64,000 nucleotides of DNA from Mytilus galloprovincialis (Eukaryota; Mollusca; Bivalvia; Mytilida; Mytilidae), in assembly GCF_965363235.1 (NCBI RefSeq), contig NC_134844.1, forward strand, positions 21,186,646-21,250,645, given 5' to 3'. Made by a program: the position numbers and the translations under genes. Every line of letters starts with the position of its first letter. Position 1 is the first letter of the stretch. The notes below the pieces were generated by a model. The model made no database searches. It was not told where the DNA came from and worked only from the letters and a program-made list of their open reading frames with translations. Shown here one piece after another: positions 51,301 to 62,030 of the stretch.

Positions 51301-54300
51301 AGTCTGCATACATTATTACATGCCTATAGAACACTTGTAATTTCTTGAACATTTAAAATCGTGTTTAACATGTTTAACCTGTACCTATGAAATTCGTGAA
51401 AATTGCATTGAATTGGTCCCACACAAATAATAATAAATCTACAGAAGTCTATTTGCCAATTCACTATTTGATAGTGTTGTAAAAAACTTTACAAACAAGT
51501 TGATTCCCTTTTCAAGTTTTGTAGTCTGGTTGTATACCCGGCAAATTACACTGCTGCCTAGATACAAAGCATAATAAATTAGCATTTTTACAAATTTTAA
51601 ATAAAAAATAACTATTGATATCGGACAATGTTCGAAGGTTTTAGCTTAACAAAATATTATATATATGAAATTTACAAACAATAAGCATAGATTAATTTTT
51701 GTTACTTCTCCAAGATCCTTATTTTCAATGAAATTTATGTAATTTATGTCTCTTCAAAGGGAAACAACTGATAAATGGATTTTTATTTACAGGGTCAAAT
51801 ACAGAATTGGCAAATGAACTATTGGGCTTGTATATATCTCTGATTTTTATAAGCATTTTGTTTTATAAAGGTATATTACAGCAGCATGGCAAATAATGTT
51901 GAAATTTATCCCTGTATTTTAAGTGCAGCTTTTCTTTTACCTTAATGCAGAGCCTGATTTGGCACTGCTTGAATCTATTTCCTCACTGTTACTGAAAATA
52001 CAGGTATATTGTGCTAATGAATATGACATTAACCACAGGTACAATACACAATATATCAAGCAATAACATGTAGCTTTATGCTATTCATATATATATACAC
52101 CTACCTACTAAATATATATATATTGAATGAAAGCATGTTCAAATGCCATAACACACAAACGTCTACATGTACAAAAGCTGACTTTTATAACAGGTATCAT
52201 TGCATGACTTCTGGCAGGACTTAAGCTATATCTGTTGACACTGCTTACCAACAATGGTTAAAGAAGATTAACATTTACAGACAAACAACAAACATATACT
52301 GTACACAGATGAATCACATGTCTGTTCAATCAGTAAAACGTTAAAAGCTATTTTGTACTTAATTTTTGTGGATGTTTGAATTTATCAATATGGTGTTTCA
52401 TACATATTGAAATGTTTCATGTGACTATGGGTATGTTTGTGTGGTTAGTTATACTGTATTAAGGGCATACGATACAGTTACAGGGAAGGTAATGACGTTG
52501 CTAACGTAAAATGTTATTTTCGCGACGTCAAACTATGACATATCGGGAAAAGATGCATTTTTCGACTGATTTTTATCATTCAAACTGATTTAATTTGAAA
52601 ACGAGTGCATGGACCCCTATTTTTTTAAACAGCAATTAGTTTCATTTTGCAAGGAGATTATGTGACCAAAATTTTATAAAACTGTAAATAGCGCAATTTT
52701 TTTAATTTTGATAAACATGCAGCAAAAAATGACGTTTTTTCCTCTATTCATGAACATTTGATAAATATAGAGTTATTTCGGAATAAAAATTACATAATTT
52801 TCAATGATACTTATAAAATACAGAAATTACCGATTATTTAACAAAAAACAATTTGTGTTTATCTTTTAAAGCAAAAAAGTTACGTCGTTCTTTCGAAAAA
52901 GAAAATACGGACATAAATCTGAATTTTGAGCAAATATACAAAATTTCAACCTCATTTTACTCAAAAAGTAGCACATGAAGGTATATTTTTTATGACATAT
53001 TTGATTTAATCAGGTAAAAAATAGCCTATATGCAAATTTTCATCAACTTGTAAATACAGGTTCAAAACTGTATCGTATGCCCTTAAGTGTATTTATTATC
53101 TAGATTGATTCTTATTACAAGTATTATGTGCTTTTTCCCATATTCTTTTGAGCACAACTGATCGTGATAAGATCCTCAACTTGAAGTCAAATTTGTTTGA
53201 ATCATTTATAAGTTGTAGAAAATTTGGGGAATTTATAATGGTTTCCATATATACATGCATTGGTCTGATACATGTAAATTGTTGAAGACCACACACAGGG
53301 ACTTCTTTATATCATTTCAAGATGTACTTTTGTTGTTGCTCTCTTTTTGATATAGTTAGTCTATTTATTTGGTTTACATATATCAAATATCTGTTACTCA
53401 GTTCCCTAGTGTCCAGTAAATTGGTTCTACTGATGACATATTGGACTATGATATCCATTTTATCATTTTATTTGTGTATTTGTTATGTCTTTTATTTTTG
53501 TGCAAACATTCATATCAAGTCAGGAGTCTGTAATTAAGTAGTTGTTGTTTGTTTATGTGTTACATATTTGTTTTTCATTGATTTTTTGTACATAATTATG
53601 GTTGTTAGTTTTCTCGTTTGAATTGTTTTCCATTGTCTTTTTGGGGCCTTTTATACCTGACTATGTGGTATGGGCTTTGCTCATTGTTGAAGGCCTTACG
53701 GTGACCTATAGTTGTAAAGTTCTGTGTCATTAGGTCTCTTTTGAAGAGTTGTCTCATTGAAGATCATACCACATCTTCTTTTTTATATATACCCAATACT
53801 GTGTACTAGTTAATCAGAGTGATAATCAAGAGTCACAATGTGCATGTTATAGCTTTTAAGGCATACATGAAGCCAAGACCATGAAAGCCATACACAAATG
53901 GAGGAGAAATTCATACAATAATGTATACAGCTAAATAGCCTACAGTGGCTTAAGACTTATACATATCCCTTTCCAAAAACTAATTTCCAGAACCATGAAT
54001 TTACATGTAACCCCAAGTTTTTTCCCATTCAAGAAAGTTTGAATGGTTCCAATCAATTAAGGGAATCAATGACAATTAATCAGAAAAATTAAATAATTTT
54101 TTAACAAGACAAATTCACAAACATTTTCTGTTTTATAATTGACAATGTTTGAGTTGAGTTACCAATGTATTGGAAGCAAATTAAAGTTTCAACTATGTGA
54201 TTTGGGAAATATTAAAATTGGATATTCAGAATAAGAGATTTTTACTTTATAAAATATTTAGTTGCATTAAAATTCTATTAAATATCCTTTGAGAAACATA

Positions 54301-57001
54301 TCATGTTGAAGTTCATAGCAATTAATGTACTTCACTAAACCAGCAGAACTTATAAGAAATTATTATTTCCAGTTGGGTTCATGATTCTGGAAGGCCTGTA
54401 GCTAGCTACATGCATGACATGTACATGTGTTATATAGAAACACTTTTCACCATGTTCTCATTCATTTAAAATCTATTACCTTTATATCACAACCAAATAG
54501 TCTACTATAACCTTGGGTGGTCTGTATTCAAAGATTATGTTAAATCTTAATGGTATATAACATACCTAAGAGGTTCATCGAATCGTATTGTAGCAGCACT
54601 ATGGAACACAATGTTGACATGGTTCTCCAATAACTCCACATTCTCTTCACTGATACCCAGACCTTCCTGTGTTATATCACCATGGATGGGAATCAGCTTT
54701 TTGTCAAAGTTTGGATTTTCAGCTCGGACTTTGTCAAATACCTGGAAAAAGTGAAATAATGTTTCTTAATATTAAATTAAAGAGATGTTGTATGATGGAC
54801 TGTGTAAAAATACGCACAACAAACTTAAGATTGAACAAAAACACACATGGTGTTCAATTCCAGTAAAGGTAGATACATTATATTACAAATATGCCTTAAT
54901 TTTGTGTCTTATTTGGATTTATGTTTTAGTTTTTAAAGGTCTTCTTGTAATCGTATTGTTAAATGCAGCATGCTTTTATTCAAATGCCTCAAATTTAACC
55001 GAAGATATATTTACATGATGTACAATGTACATGTACATGCACAACAACCTAATACACATTCAGTCAATCTTTTGTCTATAGTTCTACCATGTATGTAAAA
55101 GAATCTAGTACCATCAATTTTTATTTCGAATAAGCAATTGAATTGTCTTTTATTGAAATACAAAAAGACAGACAGCTGATATTGATTGTAAAAGATTTAA
55201 AATACATTAATTATGTAAAGGTACAAACATTAACCTTGAATATAATACATAATTGATCATGATGGTGTATATTTATTTAATCCTTAAACAAATTGAAAAG
55301 ATTTTAAATTTTATAATCTGATCAATAAACATGATAAATATATATCATACATTGTTGTACATAGATATATATAGTCATTTATGTACACAAATGTAAGTTA
55401 ATGTAAGTAGATCAATAATTTAAAAGACAAAATATTTTTGGCAATTTCACAAGTTATGAAATTATTACACACAATATTAATATTTTTGTAATATGAATAA
55501 AATAAGATATGTGTAGGTAAACATCAATAAAACACATACATGTACATTTTTTGTATGTACCCAACAAGACAATAAAATAAAACATTTAAGGTGATCCAGG
55601 GATAACTAACTCTGGTCCCATTTTCATTTTAGTTCTGTTTTCAAAACAATGCAACTGCTTGGACAAGTATCTTGAAATAAGAGTTAGACAAAATAATTTG
55701 TTCATTTAAACATGTTAAAGGGTCTTATCAATTGAAAAAAAAGATTCATGTAGTCATGTATGAGTGTTGCTGGAAGATCTTTGGCATTTTTTGTTAAATT
55801 TAGTAAATTTTTCACAACATGGGAAATTTATCCCTTGACATTTTGTCATGCTTGTTGGACATTTGTTTATAAGACCATTTCTTGACCCCTTTGATGTTTT
55901 GGCTTTTTGTGTTATTTGGTGGAAGCCTCTTTGTTGTATATTCAACACCTCTTTACTAATACTCATAATAACCTCTTTACTAATACTCATAATAACAAGA
56001 CAGTAAGGTCTACAGATGTTTCAAACATTTTTGTCACTCTCCACATGTATGCATATTAATTTTTGTTTACTTACAGGACACTGAGAGGTTTCCTGCATGG
56101 GAGACCCATTGACATAGCAGAGACTGAGATTTCTATCTTAGTGAACACATGTACATATACATGTACATAAATACATTTGTAAATGTGAGATTTCTGTCAC
56201 GTTAAACATATAAACTTACTAATGACTGTGAGATTTCTGTCACGTTAAACATATAAACTTACTGGAGACTGTGAGATTTCTGTCACGTTAAACATATAAA
56301 CTTACTGGAGACTGTGAGTTTTCTGTCACGTTAAACATATAAACTTACTAATGACTGTGAGATTTCTGTCACGTTAAACATATAAACTTACTGGAGACAG
56401 TGAGATTTCTGTCACGTTAAACATATAAACTTACTGGAGACTGTGAGTTTTCTGTCACGTTAAACATATAAACTTACTGGAGACTGCGAGATTTCTGTCA
56501 CGTTAAACATATAAACTAACTGGAGACTGTGAGATTTCTGTCACGTTAAACATATAAACTTACTGGAGACTGTGAGATTTCTGTCACGTTAAACATATAA
56601 ACTTACTGGAGACTGTGAGATTTCTGTCACACTTACTGGAGACTGTACGATTTCTGTCACGTTAAACATATAAACTTACTGGAGACTAAGATTTCTGCAT
56701 TTGTTCTGTCATGGTGAACACATATATACATACATATGTAAATTGTAATTATCCCAAAATGTAAGATTTGTATTACATTAATAAACATATATAAACTTAC
56801 TGGAGACTGTGAGATTTCTGTGATCCTTTGATGACAGTCTTGAGATTTCTTAGGTCGAACTAATAAATACAGATTTCCAACATTAGGACAACTCCTTAAC
56901 AGTTTTTCTAACAGGACTTTGCCAATAAACCCTGTTGCTCCTGTTATGAAAACATTTTTATCTGTATAATACTCTGATACTGTAGGGTGAAGTGATGCCA
57001 T
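39193..57001 (-). CDS. FAR1: Fatty acyl-CoA reductase (FAR1-like), complete, 12 coding exons
   Basis: The CDS is complement(join(39193..39355, 40984..41111, 42721..42850, 43388..43477, 44138..44219, 44666..44852, 45475..45519, 46247..46424, 46707..46813, 47884..47956, 54566..54741, 56801..57001)), 1560 bases, 519 residues, close to the animal FAR length. Every intron is GT-AG and all phases agree. Seen: Rossmann motif [11 protein letters not shown] (17-27), [19 protein letters not shown], the catalytic YTFTK pair (Tyr208, Lys212), [16 protein letters not shown], the C-terminal sterile domain with the [17 protein letters not shown] block, and two hydrophobic segments at the end (about 472-488 and 495-511). 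Known for the family: NADPH-dependent reduction of long-chain acyl-CoA to fatty alcohol, at the peroxisome surface, feeding ether-lipid or wax synthesis. FAR1 versus FAR2 assignment is by resemblance from memory. No damage is seen. Confidence 0.93.
40173..40664. repeat. 60-68-bp minisatellite with internal palindromes (FAR intron 11)
   Basis: Eight copies of a unit with AGCCAGTCTCTGTACTATTG, then an AT run, then CCTGACGGTCAGTATTAATT and GGTGTTTAT. Each unit has two inverted repeats: AGCCA.T...A.TGGCT and CTGACGGTCAG. Unit length varies through AT-run and GGTT insertions. Confidence 0.95.
40984..41111 (-). CDS. FAR1: FAR coding exon 11
   Basis: Residues 424-465 plus two bases, with [20 protein letters not shown] and [15 protein letters not shown], the most conserved end of the sterile domain. 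Donor GTAAGT. Confidence 0.92.
41418..42361. mobile_element. 944-bp inverted-repeat element in FAR intron 10
   Basis: CAGGGGTGTGGAAAT at the left is matched exactly in inverse at 42347-42361. The CAGGGGTG ends recall hAT elements, but the expected 8-base target duplication is not seen; TAAAG stands on both sides. The inner ends also share pieces (GGACAAGT in inverse). No transposase, so non-autonomous. Confidence 0.75.
42721..42850 (-). CDS. FAR1: FAR coding exon 10
   Basis: Residues 380-423: [20 protein letters not shown], then HSWEWTYNN and LSPEDRR. The open frame runs on past the donor (GTATGT at 42720), but the next exon restores the family sequence. Confidence 0.9.
43388..43477 (-). CDS. 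FAR1: FAR coding exon 9
   Basis: Residues 350-379 plus two bases: a hydrophobic stretch [20 protein letters not shown] inside the sterile domain. Phase 2 in and out. Confidence 0.9.
44138..44219 (-). CDS. FAR1: FAR coding exon 8
   Basis: Residues 323-349 plus two bases ([20 protein letters not shown]...). Start of the C-terminal sterile domain. The acceptor is TTTTTTCTAG; the donor is GTATGT. Confidence 0.9.
44666..44852 (-). CDS. FAR1: FAR coding exon 7
   Basis: Residues 261-322 plus one base: AGKGILRYM, then [25 protein letters not shown] and [13 protein letters not shown], all conserved in the family. The donor is GTAGGT, phase 1. Confidence 0.92.
45475..45519 (-). CDS. FAR1: FAR coding exon 6 (45-base exon)
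   Basis: Fifteen residues, [15 protein letters not shown], exactly in phase between exons 5 and 7. It is the shortest coding exon and is easy to miss. Good splice sites on both sides. Confidence 0.9.
46247..46424 (-). CDS. FAR1: FAR coding exon 5 (catalytic)
   Basis: Residues 186-245. It carries the catalytic pair in YTFTK (Tyr208, Lys212), then [18 protein letters not shown]. The acceptor is TTCTATTGATAG; the donor is GTAAGT, phase 0. Confidence 0.93.
46707..46813 (-). CDS. FAR1: FAR coding exon 4
   Basis: Residues 151-185 plus two bases, with the conserved [18 protein letters not shown] segment near the active site. The acceptor is TTGTTTTTCAG; the donor is GTAAGT. Confidence 0.92.
47325..47815. 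repeat. Interspersed repeat ending TTTGACACATTCCCCATTTC (FAR intron 3)
   Basis: Includes GTCAGGAGCATCTGGCCTTT, GGGGCCAGCTGAATCACGCC and TGTCTCTTTGACACATTCCC. Inverse fragment at 18073-18230. It sits in the intron between coding exons 3 and 4. Not a gene despite an 84-codon frame. Confidence 0.7.
47884..47956 (-). CDS. FAR1: FAR coding exon 3
   Basis: A 73-base exon, residues 126-150 ([17 protein letters not shown]...LE). Phase 2 in, phase 0 out. It follows the largest intron (6.6 kb), which is full of repeats. Confidence 0.9.
48830..50060. repeat. 1.2-kb repeat with tandem 0.5-kb monomers (FAR intron 2)
   Basis: Opens with the hairpin GGCTCTAAAGAGCC. Two full monomers begin at about 49042 and 49543 (AATTGTTAAAAATTGACTAT ... 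CCAATTCAGGGGCAGCAACC ... AGTAGTTTCAGAGGAG), preceded by a short partial one. It ends in a short GACG-rich tail. No coding potential in common between monomers. Confidence 0.8.
51034..51123. repeat. 30-bp tandem repeat, three units (FAR intron 2)
   Basis: AAGGTCTTTAGACAAACCTT plus CTATAGACCT, three exact copies. Each unit begins AAGGTCT and ends AGACCT, giving a small hairpin. Confidence 0.95.
52459..53086. mobile_element. 628-bp TTAA-flanked MITE (FAR intron 2)
   Basis: TTAAGGGCATACGATACAGT at the left (21 bases) returns exactly in inverse at 53066-53086. TTAA at both edges. No coding part. A fragment with the same right interior lies at 8415-8510, showing a dispersed family. Confidence 0.85.
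53330..53795. repeat. Repeat R2, long copy (FAR intron 2)
   Basis: Contains CAAGTCAGGAGTCTGTAATT, GTGTTACATATTTGTTTTTC, GGGGCCTTTTATACCTGACT, CTCATTGTTGAAGGCC and ATCATACCACATCTTC in that order, matching 57640-57990. Confidence 0.75.
54566..54741 (-). CDS. FAR1: FAR coding exon 2
   Basis: Residues 68-125 plus two bases, [12 protein letters not shown] to FDEPL. It contains the IHGDITQ and HSAATIRF strands of the Rossmann fold. The acceptor is TTTTTCCAG; the donor is GTATGT, phase 2. Confidence 0.92.
55948..55995. repeat. 24-bp direct duplication
   Basis: CCTCTTTACTAATACTCATA plus ATAA, twice head to tail in FAR intron 1. Confidence 0.9.
56184..56698. repeat. 43-bp minisatellite copying the FAR exon 1/intron 1 splice junction
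   Basis: About 12 units (one shortened, plus a 13th partial). The plus-strand unit holds AAACATATAAACTTAC, then TGGAGACTGTGAGATTTCTG. The second part equals the last 20-21 bases of FAR coding exon 1 (from 56801), and the first equals its intron start (56785-56800), so each unit is a copy of the junction with its GTAAGT donor. It starts about 100 bases inside the intron. Variants: TAATGAC for GGAGAC in two units, TAAC for TTAC in one. Confidence 0.95.
56801..57001 (-). CDS. FAR1: FAR coding exon 1
   Basis: Starts at ATG 57001-56999 in ATAAAGATGG (A at -3, G at +4). It encodes residues 1-67 with the nucleotide-binding TGATGFIG loop and LLVRPKK. The exon itself begins at 57048 after TTTTTACAG, so 47 bases are 5' UTR. 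It ends ...SQSP at donor GTAAGT, phase 0. Confidence 0.92.
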
Positions 57002-57639
57002 CTTTATTTGTAAACCAGTTATATCTATATCTGCAAGAATGTTAGAACCTGTAAAAATCAAAATACTATGAAATATCTACATTTGAGAATGCCCAAAACG
57101 TAAGCACTGAAAATGATTCAACTTACTACAAAGCATTAAAAGAGATAATAGTCCACGTCTGAACTAGCATGACTAGAGTAGTTCATCAAATTGTTCTTTT
57201 GTCATGTTCATGTACAATGTATATCCTCAAATTATCAAATTTTGTATGTCATCAAAATCAATGCTAAAATATTAAAATGTTTGTAAAGATCTACTGTACA
57301 TATTCCCTAAGAACGATAAACCTGTATGTAATATTTAAAGAAAAAGTAATTGTCATCATATTTGTTTTACAGCTCAAGACTTTGACTTTTTAGATTTTTG
57401 TGTTATTGGGTTGCTGTCTGTTTGAGAACACCACACTTCTTTATATTCAGTTTGTTTAAGTTGAATTTAAAAAGATTAAGTTTAGATGACCACCTAGATT
57501 AAATAGGAGCATGTTTCCTAATTAACCTTAGGGTTTGTAATAGAAACCAATGATGTGAATTTCTTCAGATCTTTCTGAAATATATCCAGGATTATTTTTA
57601 CAGTTCGTTCTTCTGTTGTACTGTTACACCACTGTACCA

Positions 57640-57990
57640 GGTAAAGGGAGGGTTGGGATTCTGCTAACATGTTTAACCCCGCCACATTCTGTATGTACAT
57701 GTATGTGCCTGTCCCAAGTCAGGCCCTGTAATTCAGTGGTTGTCATTTGTTGATGTGTTACATATTTGATTTTGGTTCATATTTTGGACATAAACAAGGC
57801 CGTTAGTTTTCTTGTTTGAATTTTTTTTTCATTTGTCATTTCAGGGCCTGTTATAGCTGACTATGCGGTAACAGTTTTGCTCATTGTTGAAGGTCGTACA
57901 GTGACATATATTTGTTAATTTCTGTGTCATTTATTTGGTCTCTTGTGAAGAGTTGTCTCATTGGCAATCATACCACATCTTCTTTTTCAT
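57640..57990. repeat. Repeat R2 copy
   Basis: The same block order as the 53.4-kb copy, ending GGCAATCATACCACATCTTC. Another end fragment is at 60050-60135. Confidence 0.75.
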
Positions 57991-58639
57991 AATACGTACA
58001 TAGAAACAACAGGCAGAGCCTGTCTCTATCATAATACATGTAACTTGACCATACATGTACTTACAATGACTTAGGTAGCCCACCATGAAATAATCAAAAA
58101 CAATTAACATGTGTTGTTTCCTTTCTAGGAAAATGACAATAGGAAATTCAATAAGAAGTCCTACTTGTTATTCCGCTGTACGGAAGAATATATAGGAAGT
58201 TCATTAAAAAAGTACATGCAATTTTTATGAAAATTTACATGTACAACTGCACTTTATACTTATTATTGTAATACATGTAGACCCTGTTTATAATCAGTGT
58301 TATGTAAAATCTGTTGAAACTTCAGTATACAACACTGTTCAACATGTTCTAGTGACAAGGTGTTTTAAAATAAAATGCATATGTTGTAGAACAGTAACAT
58401 GATCACACTACAATCATAAACATACATCTATTTTAGATGTAATTCAGTGTTAAAACTATAATATTGAATATGAGTGACAAAACATAACATCAACCTCTTC
58501 ATTATGAATATTCTGGTAACTGATAATATTGGGAACTTCCACTACATGTACTGTAGTGTAAAAACCAAAATCAAAACTTTGACTGCATTAATATTCAATT
58601 CAGAAGGTTACACCAAGAAATCTTATAACATGTATAACA

Positions 58640-59490
58640 AATTGAACCAGGTGTTCCGCAGGGCACAGCTTTATACAACCGCAAAAGTCAAACCCTGAAC
58701 AGTTTGGGCAATTATGGACACAATATTCAAGATTGATACAGCTCTGAATTTGAATAGGGTTCAAATTTTTTACATAATATGGGTTTCTGACACAAAACAA
58801 ATGTCAAGATCTTACAAATCTATTGCCCAATATTGTGCAATTAAAGATTTCTTCTTCAAACTTTTCAAAAATTTGGAATTTGTGAAATTTGGAGAATTTT
58901 TTTTTTGAAAACTTCTACTACCCCCCTTTTTTAGCAATTAGTCCAAAATCTGACATTTTTTATACATTATTTACAAGAAGTGTATGAGAGGTAAATTTAA
59001 ACATACCTAACATGTATGTTAAACGTTTCAGAATTACCTCCCTTACACTGCTTTTAAATTGTCTTAATTGTCCATTGACCAGAAAAACCTATTTCGGTCT
59101 TCCCCCTTTTTTTGCCCTTAATTTCAAAACATTTTGAGCCATAACCCCTCAAAGTCAATACTGACCATCCCTTCATTGTATGGAAACTTGTGGTACAATT
59201 TCAGAGAGATTCATACTCTTAAACACAAATTATTGTTTGAAAACTACAAAAATGCTTATTTTGGGCCCCTTTTTGGCCCCCGATTCCTAAACTATTGGGA
59301 CCATAACCTCCAAAATCAATCCCAATCTGCCTTTAGTGGTATTGAACCTGCTGGTAAAAATTTATAGAGATACATTCACTAAAACTTAAGTTATTGTCTG
59401 GAAACTAAATGCGTCTTCGGACGATGACGATAACATGATACATTTAGCAACAATATACGACACAAAATTTATTTTGCGGTCGTATAAAAA
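58640..59490. repeat. Interspersed element with inverted ends (TTTATAC..CCGCA)
   Basis: GTTCCGCAGGGCACAGCTTT then ATACAACCGCA at the left. GCGGTCGTATAAAAAT at the right inverts this with one mismatch. The interior holds two similar passages (CTTTTTTGCCC and ATAACC.C.AAA blocks). Two short open frames are not genes. Confidence 0.65.
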
Positions 59491-61946
59491 TTCCCTTAAC
59501 TTGTATCTTATCTTGATTTTTTTTTCATGCACTCACGTGCACTCTTTCTGCTGAAAATAATATGTGTGTACAATGGTGTTTATGTATTGCTATTTTAATA
59601 CACCAATCTTGAGTTGTTCTTTTTGAATGAGTTACAATGGTTGAGTCTTGATCCAGCGTCATTTGGCGTAAACAATTTCAACTAACAATCATTTCTTACT
59701 GTGATGTCATAACATAAGCATTGTGACATGGGAAAGTGCAGGAATTCTACATTGACCAAAACCACAGTGATTGGTAGCAAACACATACTACACATTTAAA
59801 TCCAATCTTTGTAAAGAATTTTATCACAGAAAAGTTAACATGTGGTCTAAGAAAAATATTCTTTTAAATTGAAAGTTAGTCATGTTGGTTGTCAAATCAG
59901 TTTGTGGCTGCATTTAATGATGGGTAATTGTTTTGGGTATCTCACAAACTGAATCTACTGCAGAGGTACCATACCTCAAAGAACGTTGTGTCAGTAAATT
60001 TCATTCCAATGTCATGAATGTGTTGCAACATAATGTTCTGTACTATTAGATTGACTTAATGTCTGTGTCATTTTGGTCTCTTGTGGACAGTTGTCTCATT
60101 AGCAATCATTCCACATCTTCTTTTTTATATTAAGTTCCCAGTTACAAATGTGTAAAAAAAATAAAACTGGTTCAATGGTTGATAAAATGTAGTGTTGACT
60201 TGAAACACAACTGATAAGACATACATGTACAAAGTAACTCTGCAAATTTGTACTATCTATCTTACTATAGTTACAGTTCAGTTTTTGCTTTTATCAGGCT
60301 AAATACCTTTAATAATTTTTTCATGAAGGGCATTTTATATATGACACATACTACATGCTCAATGAAGGCTTGGCTTCAGTAGTCCCTGTGATCTTTTGTA
60401 AAAGTGCAATGATCTCTGGTCAATTTGATAACATGCAAAAATGATATCAACTGTTACTGATAAAATTCTCTGATAAAACTATCAATATGTTCAGTTTCTT
60501 ACCTACTTTAATGACACAATGTCAGATTTGATTTGAAGGTCAAATATATTACAATAAACAAATAAGCCTAAAGGGCATTAAATAGTGACACATATAGAAA
60601 CAGAAGTGACTCTTAATATGAATAATTTATTGATGTTAGCCCTTTTAAACCCCCTTTTTTGGGGTCATGTTTGATGGTAAAATTGTTTGTTTTAAGGCTA
60701 ATTATAGTTTGATAATCATGATAATGAAAACATGAATATTTTCATGCCTAGTGTGGAAACTGATTAATAAATTTATAGAGATATTTCCAGATTAAACCAA
60801 AAATAAAATATTAGGGAATTCCTAGTTAAAAAAAAAAATGTACAAAATGTATATTTGAGAGGTTTCCAGATTAGTTTTTTTTAATATTGGTAAGTTTTAA
60901 ACACAAATCTTGGAATGGGTACTGAAATACATGTAACTTAACAATATACATGATATATTTTATAAATACCAGGCTTAAACAAACTGTACATTGTAAAAGG
61001 AAATTCCTTTTAATTAATCCCATTATTTTAAATTTTATCTTACATTTATAAACATGATAAATGGGAACTTTTTATACTATGCAGATAATACCTGCATTTT
61101 ACTTTTCAAATAAATAAAATAATATAATTATTGTTTTCTTTCCCTTACAGATCAGATTTATCAATCTGGCCCATTTAAAATGTACTCCAGACATACCAGA
61201 TCACTGTAGAAATATGTACAATGTCATCTAAATAATGGTGCTGCAAATGATTTAAAAAATATCTTCACATGACATGTTAGAGAAATGGTTTCTGACCCTG
61301 CTTCATTTTTTCTATAGCAAGTTAATAATGAATCATTCAATCAACATTACTGAGTAATACATGCTATACAAATCCTTGGTAATACCATTAGCCAAGTCTT
61401 GTGTTTAAGAGAGGGGCGGAATGACCTTTCTTCTGGGATTCCAGGAATTACACTTACCAGGACTCAGGATATTTAACTAATTTTTTGGGGATCCAGGAAA
61501 GATTGGTTTATTTTTTTTTCAGGAATTCAGTTTTTAATTTTAAAGGAATTCATGTCCCCCCCCTTTTCTAGCAGTTGGCACCCCACCCCTCGTGAGCTCT
61601 TTACAATCTGAAAGTAGTGTGGGCAACATTCCCTGAAATGTTGATGAGCAAACTCTATTCACAATATTTATCAACAAGCAACATAATAGAAAATATTTAA
61701 TAATCAGCTTGCACAGATGCAACACTAGCAACAAGAAAAACATTGTGACAAGGGAGACAACTCTAGTCAAAACATACAAGGAATTTTTTGCATGTTTTTA
61801 GCAAAGAAACAGTTTTGTCATGAGTGTCAGTCGTTGTAGTTATGTATTTGGCTGGTAAAGTTTAATAATATGATCGTTTGCGGACGTTGAATGTTACAAT
61901 GAAAATTAAAATAAATGAACCGGTGACGATGACCCAACCCACTTAC

Positions 61947-62030
61947 CAGACACACGCTTTTTATCGTCCCAACATGATTTAAAACCCAACTCCCTCGACA
62001 TTTGTCTTTCTCAAGTCCTTCTTGATTCAT
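61947..62030 (-). other. Possible noncoding first exon of FAR
   Basis: On minus, a good donor (TGTCTG/GTAAGT) ends at 61947. Joined to the acceptor at 57049-57050, the ATG at 62030 opens a 35-codon upstream frame that stops before the FAR ATG, so it would be 5' UTR with a uORF. The 5' edge is unknown and may extend to about 62110. Confidence 0.35.

Larger units (their letters stand above)
57049..61946. other. Putative FAR 5' UTR intron / upstream DNA
   Basis: If the noncoding exon near 61947 is real, this is an intron. It contains R2 copies (57640-57990, 60050-60135) and a repeat at 58640-59490. No coding exon seen. Confidence 0.4.

Noticed and set aside
56184..56698. CRISPR-like array
   Set aside because: Units are contiguous without unique spacers, and the unit is the local splice junction. 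This is eukaryotic DNA.
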